Shown: positions 1 to 12,726 of the stretch, piece by piece | How the letters are laid out: each line of letters begins with the position of its first letter | Numbering within the stretch: the stretch's first letter is position 1 | Position numbers and translations under genes: made by a program | Source of the DNA: Inia geoffrensis | Lineage: Eukaryota; Chordata; Mammalia; Artiodactyla; Iniidae | DNA: 64,000 nt | Reading direction: 5' to 3' | Assembly (NCBI GenBank): GCA_036417435.1 | Contig: CM070904.1 | Location: forward strand, 46,879,908-46,943,907 | Notes under the pieces: model-generated | The model's database searches: none | What the model saw: the letters and a program-made list of their open reading frames with translations, nothing else | Told to the model about the DNA's origin: nothing

Positions 1-789
1 CCCTCCACTCTGCCCCCACCAAACACCACATCTGCACTACATGACACAAAAAACTCGATACTATAGAACATCCTCCTTAGCACTGAGTACATTTTATGAT
101 ACCTGTTATAGTCTATTTTTTATATTATTTGAATATTTCTTTCAGCCCTACAGTATTATGACCTCTTGATATCTTTTTCACAACCTAATATGCCTACTTC
201 ATCACTACAAGTATAGAAGATAATAAATATTTGTGAAATTCATTTGAATTATGATTACTATTAAAGGATTTTCTACTCTATAACAATTCCCCCTGACTAT
301 AACCTCTGGCCAAATTAAATGATCAAATCTGAAGTTTTGGATTATTTTTCTTAAGTAATATTTTATTTTATCCTTTCTTATAGTGGTGACTCACTGTTTT
401 TGAACAACGCTTTGTTACTTGACCAGCTATTCAAAGCAAATACCTATGATTATTTCCCACTTCTCTACACTATGTTACTGTGTTTTGAGCTTATCTTCTT
501 TCTCTCTCTTGCAAAAAATGCACATTTCCATATTGAAGTACATTATTATTGGTGTTTTAGCCTTAATTTTTTCCCTCGCTGCTAAGTTCTCAATTCAAGC
601 CATCCTTTTCTGAGAAATGGATGAAAATCGTGACTTTCTTGAAGTCTCACCACAGTCCATGTTGACTAGCGCTTTGTAATAATGCATCGTTTATCATTCT
701 GTTTTGCTGCATTTTATATTTTTCTCCCCACTTCTGCTAAAAATATGTTTTAAATGCATTGAAGACCTCTACTGATGATTAAGATGCTG

Positions 790-1340
790 TCTTACAGTCA
801 ATAATTCAATAAATATTTATTGAACTTCTAATGTATGCCAAACGTTGTCGAGTTACTGGGGATCCAGTAATAAAGGAAACAGGAATAGTCCTTACTCTCC
901 TGGGTTTTGCATTCTAAGCAAGGGAAGCAACTAACCAGTAAACATATCAATCTAATACGTCAGGTGGAGAAAAGTGCTCTAAGAAAAGTAAGGTGGGGCA
1001 GCATGGAGAGTTCTATTGGCAGTGGTTGCCAGGTTTTATTTAAAGGTGGATAGGAAAGGCTACAATAAGAAGGTGACATTTGATCAGAGAGCTAGGGCAA
1101 TAGAGCTCCATGCAGAGGAAATAATAAGTGCAATGTCCCTGAGGCAGAACATGAATCAGCAACGTCAACTGAGTGGTGGCAGGCAAGTGATGAGCAGGAG
1201 AGAGTAGAGAGGAAGCAAATGAAATCAGTTAATTGGTGGAAGGTCAGGTCGTTTACTGCCTTGGAAGTGATGTTAGGGAATTGGATTTCATTCTGTGGGA
1301 GAGGGGAAGCCCTTGAACCTACTAAATATTTTGTTTCATT
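790..1340 (-). mobile_element. L2 LINE fragment
   Basis: On the + strand it starts with the reversed L2 tail (TTCAATAAATATTTATTGAAC, then TGTATGCCAAACG) and continues through the reversed 3' part of L2, for example GAAGGTGACATTTGATCAGAGAG. It is a heavily diverged relic of the ancient L2 retrotransposon, with no coding capacity. Confidence 0.75.
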
Positions 1341-1364
1341 ATCAGTAATCAACATCTATGCTGT

Positions 1365-1505
1365 TTAAAAAGGTTCTGGAAATGGATGGTGGTGATGGTT
1401 GCACACCAATGCACATGTACTTAATGCCACTAAACTGTACACATAAAAGTGGTTAAAATGGACACTTTTATGTTACATATATTTTAACACAGTTTTAAAA
1501 AATCT
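1365..1505 (+). mobile_element. Old L1 3' end
   Basis: It contains the motif GGTTCTGGAAATGGATGGTGG, then a stretch close to CACTAAACTGTACACATAAA and GTGGTTAAAATGG. These are characteristic of the 3' untranslated end of older mammalian L1 (L1M) families. It ends in a short A-rich run. Confidence 0.75.
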
Positions 1506-1664
1506 TTGCATGAATGCCGTGGACCCAAATTTGTGCTAGGCACTGGTGACCGTAAGAACATATAAGCGATGCAGCACTCAGAGTCTGCTTTGAGAAAATA
1601 CGTTCCATATATTATAAGTATAAACACACAATGCAAGGTAGCATAAATCATGTTCCAAATGAGA

Positions 1665-1890
1665 GGGCTAGGCTAGAATTTCACAAAGTGTGTTCTGGGA
1701 AACATTAGTCTGGAGAGATGCCCTTTGAAATAAAAGGATCTTACTCAGATAAGTTTGGGAAATAATGCATCCTCCAGTCCCGCCTGGAGATTCCCAGTGC
1801 ACACTGGCATAACACAGGCTCTAAAAATAAGTACACATGAAAGGAACCTGTTTAACTTTGTTTAACCCAATGTGGCTAAACCATTTTGAT
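1665..1890. repeat. Possible hAT-type non-autonomous DNA transposon relic
   Basis: Phrases such as CACAAAGTGTGTTCTGGGAAA and GGCTAAACCATTTTGATTACA resemble MER20/MER58-like hAT-Charlie elements. I cannot place the ends or the target duplication, so this is a tentative call. Confidence 0.3.
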
Positions 1891-1959
1891 TACAGGCTTT
1901 TTCCCCCAAATCGCCTATTAACATCCTGAAGAACTGGTATTCCAAAGAACCTATGTTAC

Positions 1960-2105
1960 AGGAGACATAAAGCTGAGATAGGAAGAATAGAGTTTATGGA
2001 GAAAGAGCCATCTGAGCTGAGCCCTAAAAGAAAGGGGATACTTAGATTAGAGAAGAGGAAGGGCATTCAAGGCAGGAGAGATGTGAAGAAATTCACTGCA
2101 AAGTA
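1960..2105 (-). mobile_element. L2 LINE fragment
   Basis: The phrases GAGCTGAGCCCTAAAAGAAA and AGGGCATTCAAGGCAGGAGAG match the same reversed L2 region seen at 790-1340 and at 45625-46315. This is an old relic. Confidence 0.55.
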
Positions 2106-2565
2106 AGTCTCCAGGAACTTGCTTTCTTCGAATATCATTGAGCCACAAGGTGAATCTTCTTCATATACTAACAACATCATAATTTTGATAACCATTGACA
2201 AATTTGTTCTCAAACACTAAGACACCAATTCGCTAAGATTAATTATTTTATAGAAGTTTTCTTAATTCCTTGTCATTATTTTATAGACAACAAAGTTAAG
2301 CCCAGAGAGACTATAAATTACTCAGTCATCCCTGCCTAATCGATGACAGAGTGTTAGTTTTCTTTCTCTGGGGCCGGAGTCCTGTTCCATAGAGAAGGGA
2401 GTTATGGTCTTTGTATGTCTGCAATAGACACTTTGGAATTAAAGCAAAAAATCGATTCCTATGCAAGATGCAGATTTCATCATTCAGTGGATATGGAAGC
2501 AGAATCAAATTAAAGAACAACGCAAGCTTGGATTTTAATGAAGCTCATCTTTGTTTCTTTTGCAG

Positions 2566-2664
2566 ATCAAATTTTTGGCTCTCATCTGCACACAGTGTGT
2601 GAACGTGAAAATTCCACAGTTCCGCGGTTTGTAAAGCAGTGCATTGAAGCTGTTGAAAAAAGAG
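2566..2664 (+). CDS. ARHGAP15: Internal coding exon, start of RhoGAP domain (ARHGAP15)
   Basis: This is a 99-base internal exon. A pyrimidine tract and TTTTGCAG precede it, and AGAG|GTGGGT follows as donor. The first two bases complete a codon begun in the previous exon (an Asp if that base is G). Thirty-two uninterrupted codons and one base carried forward follow. The reading is QIFGSHLHTVCEREN, then STVPRFVKQCIEAVEKR, which is the N-terminal helix region of a RhoGAP domain. RhoGAP proteins stimulate GTP hydrolysis by Rho-family GTPases; ARHGAP15 acts mainly on Rac1 and is recruited to membranes by an upstream PH domain, which is not in this window. The gene name rests on recalled similarity to ARHGAP15. 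The relatives ARHGAP12, 27 and 9 differ at many of these positions. The donor is only moderate, with G at +3 and +4. Phase agrees exactly with the exon at 33475-33552. Confidence 0.9.
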
Positions 2665-2766
2665 GTGGGTAACTGAATATACAGCAATTTCCCCCAATAC
2701 TGTACCCTCTACACAACCAGTGCTCAAGTTAACAGCACTGACAAGCTATGAAATTAAAACTTGACT

Positions 2767-5200
2767 TTTGTTAATCAGTTAAGAGGATCAAGTTTCTTAT
2801 TAACTTCAGTTTGTTTTCACAGTAGGGACATCAATAATTCCCACTAATGTTCTTTTTTTAATATTTTTTTTCTGTCTGACATGTTGTTGATTCAATTGCA
2901 AACTTCTTGTTTTCTCGCCAGTGATAAAACATTCATAAAATATCAGCACTCACAGTGTTAGAACCCTCCTAACATTCATGCTGGTAGATTTTGTGCCAGA
3001 ACATATTTTGGTAAGCCCCCAACATTACCCAAGTGAAGCAAACAGCGCCTCTACTTGCACATGGTGATATTCCATCTTCCACGTGTATCTGTTCAGCACA
3101 GAATATGCCTAACTGGTTTTCCTGGAACAATTAATAGACACACCTCCAGTGTTAAGATGACCTTTGATTCCTATATTTCAACATTCTGTTTTTCATTTGA
3201 AATTATTTCATCTTACTGAGGGGAACAAAACAAAACCCATTTGACTCATCATTTCTATGCTAGTCTATCTGTGGGGTGTTTTTCCTTCAGACTATGACTT
3301 TATTCATTCAAGGTCATTTTCCCTGAAAGATACATACAGTAGGTGCAGAATCTCAAAAAATATATTGTATAGAAATGTGAAGCTTCATCACCATCTGTTA
3401 CAAGTTTACAACATATTCCCAGGATCTAGGGGAATATATATCATGTAAAAGACAGAGGTGTTTCCAGAAGAAGAAGTGGTGAATCTATTCCCCTTTTCAG
3501 CTCCCAGTCTCTTAAAACAATAGAACCAAAGGAAGAAATCTTTACCAAGTTATCTGCTAGGGAAAAGCCATTTTAATTCTCTCGATGTTACCTGGCTTTA
3601 TTATAGAAACTTAATAAAAATGGCCTGCAATTTCCAGCTCCTGGAAATTCATACTTTGATTATACTGTAAGGACATCCTTGGGATCTTATTATTCCCATG
3701 TCAGTAGGGAATGAGAGAATAACAAGAAGGGGACGAGTGGGTAGAGAAAGTGGATAAAGTGAGCAGCTTTGGGGAAAAGCATATCAACACATCAGAGAGA
3801 AGAGCTGAGGGTTCAAAGAGAGAGTAGAAAACAGTAAAAGCAGAATGAACACAAGGAGAGGTATCTGTGAGGAATGGAATCAGTTGGAGTTTAGAGAGGA
3901 ATGTCTTTTTATTGTATGTTGCAATCTCATTTAATTTTGTAAGTACATATTTTAGGAATAAACATTATTTAATAAGTACTTAAAGCCAAATGGATCACTG
4001 AAAATGTTATAATGCTATTATTGCTAATAATGAAATTATCATCATTTTCAGGAAATCTTCATTCTCTTATAAATACTCAGCATTGATGGTGTGAGCACTG
4101 TTATGTTAGAGCAAAAATCCAAATAGGACTTTGGGGGAAGCTGTACATAATAAGACATGTGCCCATAAAAAAAGGGTTCTATAACTCTCTATTTACGTAC
4201 ATACCCCAGGCAAAATGAGAACTCTGCTAGATACAGCCTCGTGGCATGCAAACACCATGGTATTGCAGAATAGAAAATGCCCATAAATAGAAACTGTATG
4301 TTTTGTTCATGGTATTTTGTTGGTGATTTTTAATAAGACAATGTATTTTCTGACAGGGGCAATCATATTTGGCATTATATTTCATTGTCCCAACGTTTAC
4401 TCTTAAAATGAATTTGTAGATTCAGCACTGAACAGGAACTAATCACATATGATTATTAAAATAATTCCTAAGTGTTTTAATGAAACTCAAAGACTACAAT
4501 TCCATAAAGCAACTGATAATTCAAAGCATTTTGGCAATGCCAGCTTGAAGGAACTGTGTGGAAATGTTCAACAAAAACTCAGAGACACAAGGTAAACCTC
4601 TCACATCACTGCACGATTTACAAGTGTGTGCTTGTGATTATATTTTTCTATGATCATTTGTTGGATTAATATTCTTACATTGATATGCCAATTCTATTTA
4701 CTCAAAGTGTTGTTTTTACTAAATTTTGGCATAAAGCACCTCAGGACAGAAATAATTTATGTGAATCTAAGTCCAATGTTTATGCAGGCTTCTGATGACA
4801 TTTTATGCTGGGGTTGTTGTTAGGAAGTAGCATATAAAGGTGCCAAGTCTCTCAGCATGGCTGGACTCTGCATATCTAGAGCCGTCTTTCTAATGGCCAG
4901 ATCCTCTTCCAGCCAAGATACTTAACTGCAGAGTCATGGGAAATGCTTATGGACCAGTTATGGGAAAGGCACTTTTAATGAAAACTGTGTGTTTACTCTC
5001 ACAGTCTTAGGAAAATGGTCTCAATCCTCACTACAGCAGCACATCAGCTGTTATAAAAAATATTTGTCTCCTTTCTCTTTTTTTCTTGAGGTTATTTCCC
5101 CCACCTTAAAAAAATAGTTTACAAACTGTAGCTGGATTTTTTTTAATGCTTCTTACATGCTTGATTTCAAATGAAACAACATCAGGAGGGCATTTCTCAC
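2767..5200. other. Intron without recognisable elements
   Basis: This is AT-rich sequence with short T and A runs. I see no transposon signature, RNA gene or convincing coding exon here. Low-grade old repeats may be present below what can be recognised by eye. Confidence 0.5.
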
Positions 5201-5242
5201 CATTTATTCATTCATTCCTCCATTCATTCATTCATTCATTCA
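5201..5242. repeat. (ATTC)n short tandem repeat
   Basis: CATT/ATTC units repeat with one interruption (CCTC), followed by CAGTTAGTTAC. Confidence 0.8.
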
Positions 5243-6234
5243 GTTAGTTACTTGCACTTGGCAGAGCCAGTTTGCCCATGCTCCTCTAGTCTCCACAGGG
5301 AAATCCTACCCAGCCCTTGGCACAAGATACATTCTCTATTCATCACTGGTAAAGTGGTGTTAGTTACATTTTAAATTTTGCATCTCTTGGACATACCTAG
5401 AAAGAAATCTCTTAGTGAGCCGAATGTAAACCAATTTAGAGAATCACTTGTTTAGTATGTTTCCTTATCTTGATTTGGATTTCCTTTATTCCTCTAAACC
5501 ACCAGAGCATTCTCCTTCTTACCAACTATTATAACTAGATTAAAGTTATTTCTGTGGTTTCTGACATTGTCTGCTCGGCCTAGAAAACATACAGAAAACT
5601 TGGAGGGCAAACTGTAAAGGAGTGTGTTAGTCTTTAAAACTTTCCCAAGTGGTTCATTCTCCCTTGCTTTGCCTTTACAGTTTTAGGTTATATATATATG
5701 TGAAATCATAAGTAGCCAATGAAAAATTCAACTTATGTCTCTTCTTCCAGAGGAGTTTCTGCAAAAATATTGAATTATTGTTCAGCTAATGCTCAATACA
5801 TATGGTAAACTGACTAAAAGCAGGAGATCACCTGATACATTTTTGAGGTCTGGGGGGGACAAACCTGGAGAGGATAACATTGTGACACACTGGTGGTATG
5901 TAGATCCAAAGAGGGAGAAGTCCAGTTTTCAGTGCTTTACAAAATACTTTCTGTAGTTTATGATGACCTCAAAGGTGTATAGAAATTGCTTACTTAAAAA
6001 TAGGGTCACCTGTATCACTTAGAGACAAGGACCTAGGAGACATGAACTAAACAAAGTACTAAACTGGTATAATTAGTACTGAGACCTTAATCCATAGTTT
6101 TTTATATGAAAACTATGTAACTGACTGACTACTCTTTGTGAAGACCAGTTACTGATATTTGGAAAGAACGGCACACAGTGTGTGTGGCATTGTAAACACT
6201 CACTGAAGTAACAGACATTAGTGTTTATTGCGTT

Positions 6235-6360
6235 TCGGCAGTAAGTAACTATTCAGTACCTACTCTGTGTCAGTCTCCATACTACCAGCTGAGAAGATAG
6301 AGCAGATATACATTAAACAAACTGGGATAAGTGCTGTGAAAGAAAAGAATAGATATTGTG
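6235..6360 (-). mobile_element. L2 LINE fragment
   Basis: The stretch runs from CAGTACCTACTCTGTGTCAG to GGGATAAGTGCTGTGAAAGAA. It follows the reversed L2 3' end order (accumulating CTACTATGTGCCAG-like and GATAAGTGCTATGGAG-like motifs). Confidence 0.5.
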
Positions 6361-6504
6361 CTAGGAGAAAGAACAACCACTACAGTCATAATAAAAAAAC
6401 AATAGAAGAAGTTTGCCAGCTTAAAAATGGCATAATAGGGGATGGGGGAAATGGAAAGATCTTGGTCACAGGGCATAAAGCTGCAGTTATGCAGGATGAA
6501 TAAG

Positions 6505-6713
6505 TCTAGAGACCTACTATACAAGCATGATGACCAGAGTTAACAATACTGTGATGAATACTGAAAATAAGCTAAGAGAGTAGATTTCAGGTGCTCTCGT
6601 CACAGACAAAAATTGGTAGTTTTGTGAGGAGATGATATGTTAATTAGTTGGTCATTTTGCTGTGTCTGTGTATATCAAATCATCATGTTGTACACCTTAA
6701 ATATATATAATTT
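6505..6713 (+). mobile_element. Old L1 3' end, interrupted by SINE
   Basis: The sequence reads GTCTAGAGACCTACTATACA, then GAGGAGATGATATGTTAATTA and ATCATCATGTTGTACACCTTA. This order is typical of the 3' untranslated end of older L1 elements. A CHR SINE is inserted into its last AT-rich part at 6714. Confidence 0.75.
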
Positions 6714-6929
6714 GGGGGCTTCCCTGGTGGCACAGTGGTTGAGAGTCCACCTGCTGATGCAGGGGACACGGGTTCATGTCCTGGTCCGGGAAGACCCCAC
6801 ATGCCACGGAGCGGCTGGGCCCGTGGGCCTTGGCCCCTGAGCCTGCGTGTCCGGAGCCTGTGCTCCGCAATGGGAGAGGCCACAACAGTGAGAGGCCTGC
6901 ATACCGCAAAAAAATAAAACCAAAACAAC
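6714..6929 (+). mobile_element. CHR-2-type SINE (tRNA-derived)
   Basis: It starts with the family head GGGGCTTCCCTGGTGGCACAG, has a tRNA-like A box (TGGCACAGTGGTTGAGAG) and a decayed B box (GGGTTCATGTC), and ends in an A-rich tail. It is flanked by an imperfect AT-rich duplication (AAATATATATAATTT at 6699-6713 and again near 6930-6948). The SINE depends on L1 enzymes for movement. Confidence 0.92.
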
Positions 6930-7439
6930 AAATATATATATATAATTTTTATTTAGAATATATTTTTAAATGACATTATAAACCCTGAATAATAAAACAC
7001 ATACTCTTTTGGTTTTAGCCTCCTGATAAGACCAGAAGTTTAATTACAGCCTATTTCCCAGGTTATTTTCTTGACACATTGTGACAGGACAATACAAGGA
7101 GTCACTTGGTTTGAGATACCCAAAAGAACATGCCATAAATGATGAACCAGTCCTTTTTCTACACAACAATACCATACATTGCCAAAGACTTCCTTTATAT
7201 AATAATGGAGTTAACTAAATGCATGAACACATTTCTACACTAAATGTATTTTTATACATTGAATATATTTTTGTTTGTAAAGGAATAGGGCTGGTTTTAA
7301 AACAATTTTTAAATTACATTTGGATTGGCATTCATCCTTTGGAATATGGTTTAACAACTCATTCTTCCTCCTTGATTCCCAGTTCTGATTTTTATGCCCC
7401 TGAACTATTTAACAACATTAAAATGATACCTAGAGATCT

Positions 7440-7550
7440 GTTGCAAACAATGTGTACACACTTAACACCACTTAACTGTACACTTAAAAATGGTTAAAAT
7501 GGTAAATTTTATATTATGTGGTTTTCTTTACCACAGTTAAAAATCAGTGA
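7440..7550 (+). mobile_element. Old L1 3' end
   Basis: It contains CTTAACTGTACACTTAAAAAT, then GGTTAAAATGGTAAATTTTA and a CCACAGTTAAAAA end, the same L1M 3' signature as at 1365-1505. Confidence 0.7.
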
Positions 7551-8452
7551 TACCAGGTCTTCCAAATTTGATGATTCCAGCTATAAGCTACTTTGCAGAA
7601 TGCCTCAGCAGATGCTAACCGACAATTTTGCTCTTTCTTTTTTCTGGAACACAAAATACTATGACAAGAATGATACACAAAATTACATATTTGACTTGGT
7701 GCCTAAAAGCCACCCTGGGATCCATAACCTTGCTTAAAGATTTAAGAAAGACCTTTAGTCTACTTCTGAGAAGGTCCTTAGCCTCAAAAACTTTATCTCT
7801 CTACTTGACTTCTTAGCAGCTGTTATATTTTTTTGCTGTCGTTTGTTTGACAGGATCCAGTTATAGGTTCCGATGTCTGTTTAAAGAAACAAGGAGGCTG
7901 TTGGCTTTAAAATTCCTTCATTGCTTGTGTGATCAGCATTTTCCCAGGCTTTTCTACATAGTTTGCCAAGCAAAGGGACTGACCTTTTGTAGCAAACACT
8001 TTTTCATTTCAAAATGCTCACTTTGATTTTTGTCCCATTTTATGCTCATTCCAAACTGTTTACAACCCACTAAAAATGACTGTGAATTATATGTTTGTGT
8101 AATGGATTCCTTTTGTGGTCAGAGTGGAATGTTTACTTTGAACAATTAGTTATCTTTGGGTAGATTATAGCAACTTGGAAAAAGAATGGCTAAGGTTATT
8201 ATTATACCTTAACTGTTTCTTTTTGGTAATTCAGCTGCTGTTAACGTGACGTTTGAGAGAAAGACACATTAAGAATCCCATGCCATTATAAATGAAATCT
8301 ATTTCTCTAATTGTGTCAATATTTATTTAGACGTATGTATTAATATCATAAGAAGGTAAGGTTATACACCTACACAGGAGTATACTTACCGAGTCATAAA
8401 AATTCAGAACAAGGACTGTACGTAAATACATGGATATTTACTATTATATCTA

Positions 8453-8506
8453 GTACATGCCTTGCTTAACATGTACTTGCAAATTAAGTAAGGCATGCCC
8501 ATGTAC
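8453..8506. repeat. Imperfect inverted repeat (hairpin)
   Basis: CATGCCTTGCTTAA is followed after a short spacer by TTAAGTAAGGCATG, a 14-base arm with one mismatch. The outer GTAC...GTAC bases extend the pairing with a small bulge. Function is unknown; it could be the relic of a small DNA transposon or chance. Confidence 0.6.
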
Positions 8507-8602
8507 GTACTTATCATAAAAAGAACAGGCAACATTCAGTGCACCAGTCTGCCTCTTGAGATACTACCAAGTGTTCACTTGCAAAAATAAAACTACATGG
8601 TC

Positions 8603-8809
8603 AGTGGCTTCCACGGTGGCACAGTGGTTGAGAGTCCGCCTGCCAATGCAGGGGACACGGGTTCGTGCCCCGGTCCGGGAGGATCCCACATGCCGCGGAG
8701 CAGCTGGGCCCGTGAGCCACGGCCGCTGAGCCTGTGCGTCCGGAGCCTGTGCTCCGCAACGGGAGAGGCCACAACAGTGAGAGGCCTGCGTACCACACAC
8801 ACACAAAAA
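8603..8809 (+). mobile_element. CHR-2-type SINE (tRNA-derived)
   Basis: The head is TGGCTTCCACGGTGGCACAG and the B-box region is GGGTTCGTGCC. It ends in (AC)n and A6. The target-site duplication is AACTACATGGTC (8591-8602) and AACCACATGGTC (8810-8821), with one mismatch. Confidence 0.93.
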
Positions 8810-9856
8810 AACCACATGGTCTATTCCCATTGCCTGATGATCTAGACCCCTGAAGGGCCGATCATAATGCCTTCCCTAGACAAGCTCTGCTCCCAGTTCT
8901 GCTAATTTCGTCCTGTTCATTCTTTCCCACTTTGGGATAATCTATTATAGTTGGATCCAGGCACGCACCAAAGGCTGATACTTCCATGAAGAATGTGCAA
9001 TTTGTACTGTTTAGTTTGTGACGAGATTCTTGAAAACTTGTATGATTCTATCTTGTTCCAGAGGGACTTCTGCTTGCTAGTTTTAAAAGCAGTGAGTAAA
9101 AAAAAAAAAAAAAAAGTAACAAAAACAAAACAAACTGATAAAAATGACATGCTCAAAAAATAAAATCAAGAGTTCAAGATAAGCACTATTCCTTTTTCCC
9201 CAGAGAATATTTGTGGACTGAACAAAAATGTTTCTAAGAGAACTGACCTATGTCTTCCTTTTTTTTTTAAGTGCTTGCTTTTTATGCCTAAAGTTAGGCA
9301 TCCACATGCGTTTACAATAGCAATGATTCTCCAAGAAACTCCGTGAAAGTTCACAGCAAATTTTCCTTAGTTTTTACTTCTGAGTTAAAATCAAGTCCAG
9401 TTTAGCGTTTTTGGTGTTTTATGTTTTGTTTTAATGCAACCAATGACAGCCACCTTCCTGACAGCAGTAGTCTTGTGGGTCCAAGTTGGAATTGGCTCTT
9501 TGGGGTAGTCATGCTGGGGCCTCTGTGTCTGTAAGAAAGCCACATTCAGGGCTAGAGGGGAAGACAAAATCAAAAAAGAATAAACAGGAAACAGCCAGCG
9601 AGAGTATAAAAGAGATACTGGGAAAAGACAACCAAAAGAAATCAGAGATGACAAGGTGGAGAGAGAGAAAAAAGCTGTGTTTTGCAATTAAGAAAACAAA
9701 TATGGATAAAAGGACTTGCTTGTGAGGTCTGTAATGAAGAGAAGACAGACTATTGCACCAGTTACCATCTCTGCCATAGTTACCTAATGCCTACTTCCCT
9801 GTTCCAGAGAAATGTACTGCTGTTCCAGAAAATGCTTGTCAGTTAAATCTTGCCAT

Positions 9857-9890
9857 GAATGTTCACAAATTCTGAATGTTCACAAATTCT
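9857..9890. repeat. Perfect 17-base tandem duplication
   Basis: GAATGTTCACAAATTCT occurs twice head to tail without mismatch (9857-9873 and 9874-9890). This suggests a recent replication-slippage event. Confidence 0.9.
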
Positions 9891-11305
9891 GTGTATAGAC
9901 CTGGCTACGAATTAGCTCACTGTACTTATTAGTGACATTTAATGGAGTTTATCTACATTGAGCAATACACAACAGTCTTATTATCAAAAAAAGAGAGCTT
10001 AAGACTAACAGAAGTTAACAGAGAAATGAATGTGCAGTTCAATAACCAGAAAGGCTATCTAACGTATCCAGCAATGTGGCCCTGGTCAAATCAGTCAGCG
10101 GATATTCCCACACTTTTGAGTCCAGAATGCATACGAATAAATAATGTCTCTTCCTAGATAAAGCCTGAGTCTAATTTCCAACCTCTGCCCCCACTCCCAT
10201 CCCCTTTTAAAGTTTAGGTTCTTAACATATTTTTCCTTTGGAGTCAGTTGGAAGGAAACACAGCCAAAATTAATACCCCAGGAAATTAGCCTTTTGTTGC
10301 GGATGGAGAATTTAAATAATGCAACACCTCAACATGTCAAGATGCAGTACTCTAAATTATCCTTTAGTGGTGTCACTTATATAATGGGAGTTCTGGGTCT
10401 GGGAGTTTTGTCCATTATAAACCCCAATATTCAGAAGTTAATAGTTCAACCATAAAAATAATCTTGGCTGAAAGTTGGCAGGATGTTTAAGCCTGAAAGC
10501 AAGTGTTTACAAAATTTGAAGGAAAAAAATCACATGCTTTTGGAAAGCTTTCAGTTTTTTAAAAAATGGGAGTAATAGTGATAATACTACTACTAATAAT
10601 AAGGCAGTTAGAGATTTTCAGATATTTGTTGCCTTGGGATTCAAAAATGGATTTGTAGTTTTTAAATATTTTTTTTATTCTTGTTGCATAATGTGAACCA
10701 ATTGATTAAAAAGTAAATTATCAACACTTTCACAAGAGTGTCACTTTAGTTTTTGAATTAATCTATTCTTTATTGGTTGAACAAAAATATATACGTTATA
10801 TTTTTATAGGCATTTCCCTAGAGCTTAAAAATGTATGAGAATTGAGAAGCCTTAAGTTAATTCAGGAAGCTATGAATAAGACCAAAATTTTATACTCTTT
10901 TGTGGGTTTCCTAATGAATAACATTCCCTTTCTAAATGCCTAGAAAAAATTGCCTTTTCCAAAGAATTTTCACACTTTCAGATGAAGTGTGTCCAACTTA
11001 AGCATTAATCTTTAATCTGTGTATACCGTAAAAGAGATGTACAGATTCCAGGAGAAATAGTTGCATTGGTCTGCATAATTGAATGTGGCATATTTTCCTC
11101 TACAGGATGTTTTAAAGTAATTTACTCATCTTCTTAATAGATTCGTGTCTTAGATATTCTTCTGAACTCTATGAGAGGTTATCTTATAGTCTAATGGGCT
11201 GTTGAGTTAGAAGTGTTTTTCCTGGGTTTAAATAATCTTTTCTTTGCTAGTTTTATTCCTTTTGCCAAATTTTATACTCTTCAAGCCACTTCTATTTTCA
11301 GTTCA

Positions 11306-11330
11306 GAAACAAACAAACAAACAAACAAAC
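11306..11330. repeat. (CAAA)n microsatellite
   Basis: About six CAAA units in a row follow TTCAGAAA. Confidence 0.85.
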
Positions 11331-11559
11331 CAAGGGCAGGATACTTTGAAAAGAAAAACTGACCATGCAAAACCAAAATAAGTCTGAAATGATACTGCTG
11401 GAAGAGTTCTTGAGGTTTTAGTAGACCATAAACCCAAAATGTAAAGTCGTACTCTTTTTAAGGAAATAAGAATGCCCTGAGATGTAGGGTGAAAGCACCA
11501 CTTATAGAAGGAAAGTACTTAAGACATCACTTTCAGTACATTGTGTGCTCCTTTCTATA

Positions 11560-11640
11560 GGGAGCATGGATTTATTTTTAACTCTTCACACAGTGCCTTG
11601 CACATCTTGAATTCTCAATAAATGATGAAAGAATGGTTAA
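11560..11640 (+). mobile_element. L2 LINE 3' end
   Basis: CAGTGCCTTGCACATCTTGAA followed by TCTCAATAAATGATGAAAGAA is the diverged L2 tail. Confidence 0.6.
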
Positions 11641-12726
11641 AATACATTCAACATTGTTTAAATCTTGATTGGAAAGTTGCACTCCATTGCTACACCTGCA
11701 AATGGTTGAAACTAAAAAGATGAATGACCAGCAGTTGTTGGTTGAAGGCAGCTACAAGATGTGCAGAGAATAATGTAGCTTGCAAATCTTTCTTTTAAAC
11801 ATTTAAACCATTTCTGATGATATTATATTATATTCTAAATGACATCATTCTTTCCCATTGATACTCAGCTATGCTAAACATTGGAAGTTATGTTTACTTT
11901 AAGATTTTATGCTCATCAATTTCTGGAAAGCACGTTTAAATTCAGCAGCTAATAGAACATCCATTCTCATTTCATCAGAGGAAGTCATATCGCATTAGGC
12001 ATTATTTCAACACCAATAGCCTGCTGTTTTTAATTTAGTAGTTGAATGGCAACTATGACTTGTAAGTGACATGTCTGAGAATGGTCAGACATGGGCTCAG
12101 GCCCCATAACCACACAGAAAGTTGAGCACCACATCTTTTCCTTTAATTCAGACTTGGAATACCATGCTGGTGCTCCTCTGTGTTAGTTTACTTCCCTGTG
12201 AATATCTCACCTTCCTGATTTAGTGTTTCTTTTCTGTGTAAATTTCAGGAAATTCTTAGTCTGAAGATAGATTTTGAGTTTACAGATTCTGTCAAAGAAT
12301 TTGAAATAAGAAAGATATGGTCAACGACACAGACCTATCAGTTTGAAACTAATGAACAGAGGATACCAATCCTCTACATTCTGACATGGTTTTGCTACTG
12401 GATATTGATTTCATTTTCTCCAAAATTTACTTCACAGCAGAAAAAAGTTAAACTCTGCTGACACTATCAAAAGCTCTATAAAGACTTAGAATACACCAGT
12501 GTCATTAAAAGAGGACTGTTACCTTTCTTGTTTTAAACATAATGCTCTTCATGTTATGTTTTGCACTTTTGACAGTTTGGGCTAATAACTTAACTCTTGA
12601 GTATCCCTACAGAGTGGTGAGACACCCAACAGCACTGTAATCACTGTGGTAAGTTTTCTTTACGTTTGTCTTAAAGGTGAGCAGTTGGCATGTATGTGAA
12701 ATTGCATAGCATAATATTGGAGCCTA

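Larger units (their letters stand above)
1..2565 (+). other. ARHGAP15 intron, 3' part
   Basis: This stretch holds the end of the intron that precedes the first exon in the window. It contains L2 fragments, an old L1 3' end and a possible hAT remnant, listed separately. Bases 1-780 and 2110-2540 show no recognisable element. The short open frames here are frequent-stop noise without family features. Confidence 0.85.
8830..11555. other. Intron without recognisable elements
   Basis: It holds an A17 run near 9100, a perfect 17-base tandem duplication at 9857-9890 and a (CAAA)n run at 11306-11330. I see no transposon relic or exon that I can support. Confidence 0.5.

Noticed and set aside
6683..6973. 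Several overlapping open frames on both strands across a SINE
   Set aside because: They are translations of a CHR SINE. The same peptides recur at every SINE in the window (8.6, 12.7, 13.2, 13.8, 18.4, 19.5, 30.6, 33.8, 39.8, 48.7 and 49.4 kb), so they are not genes.
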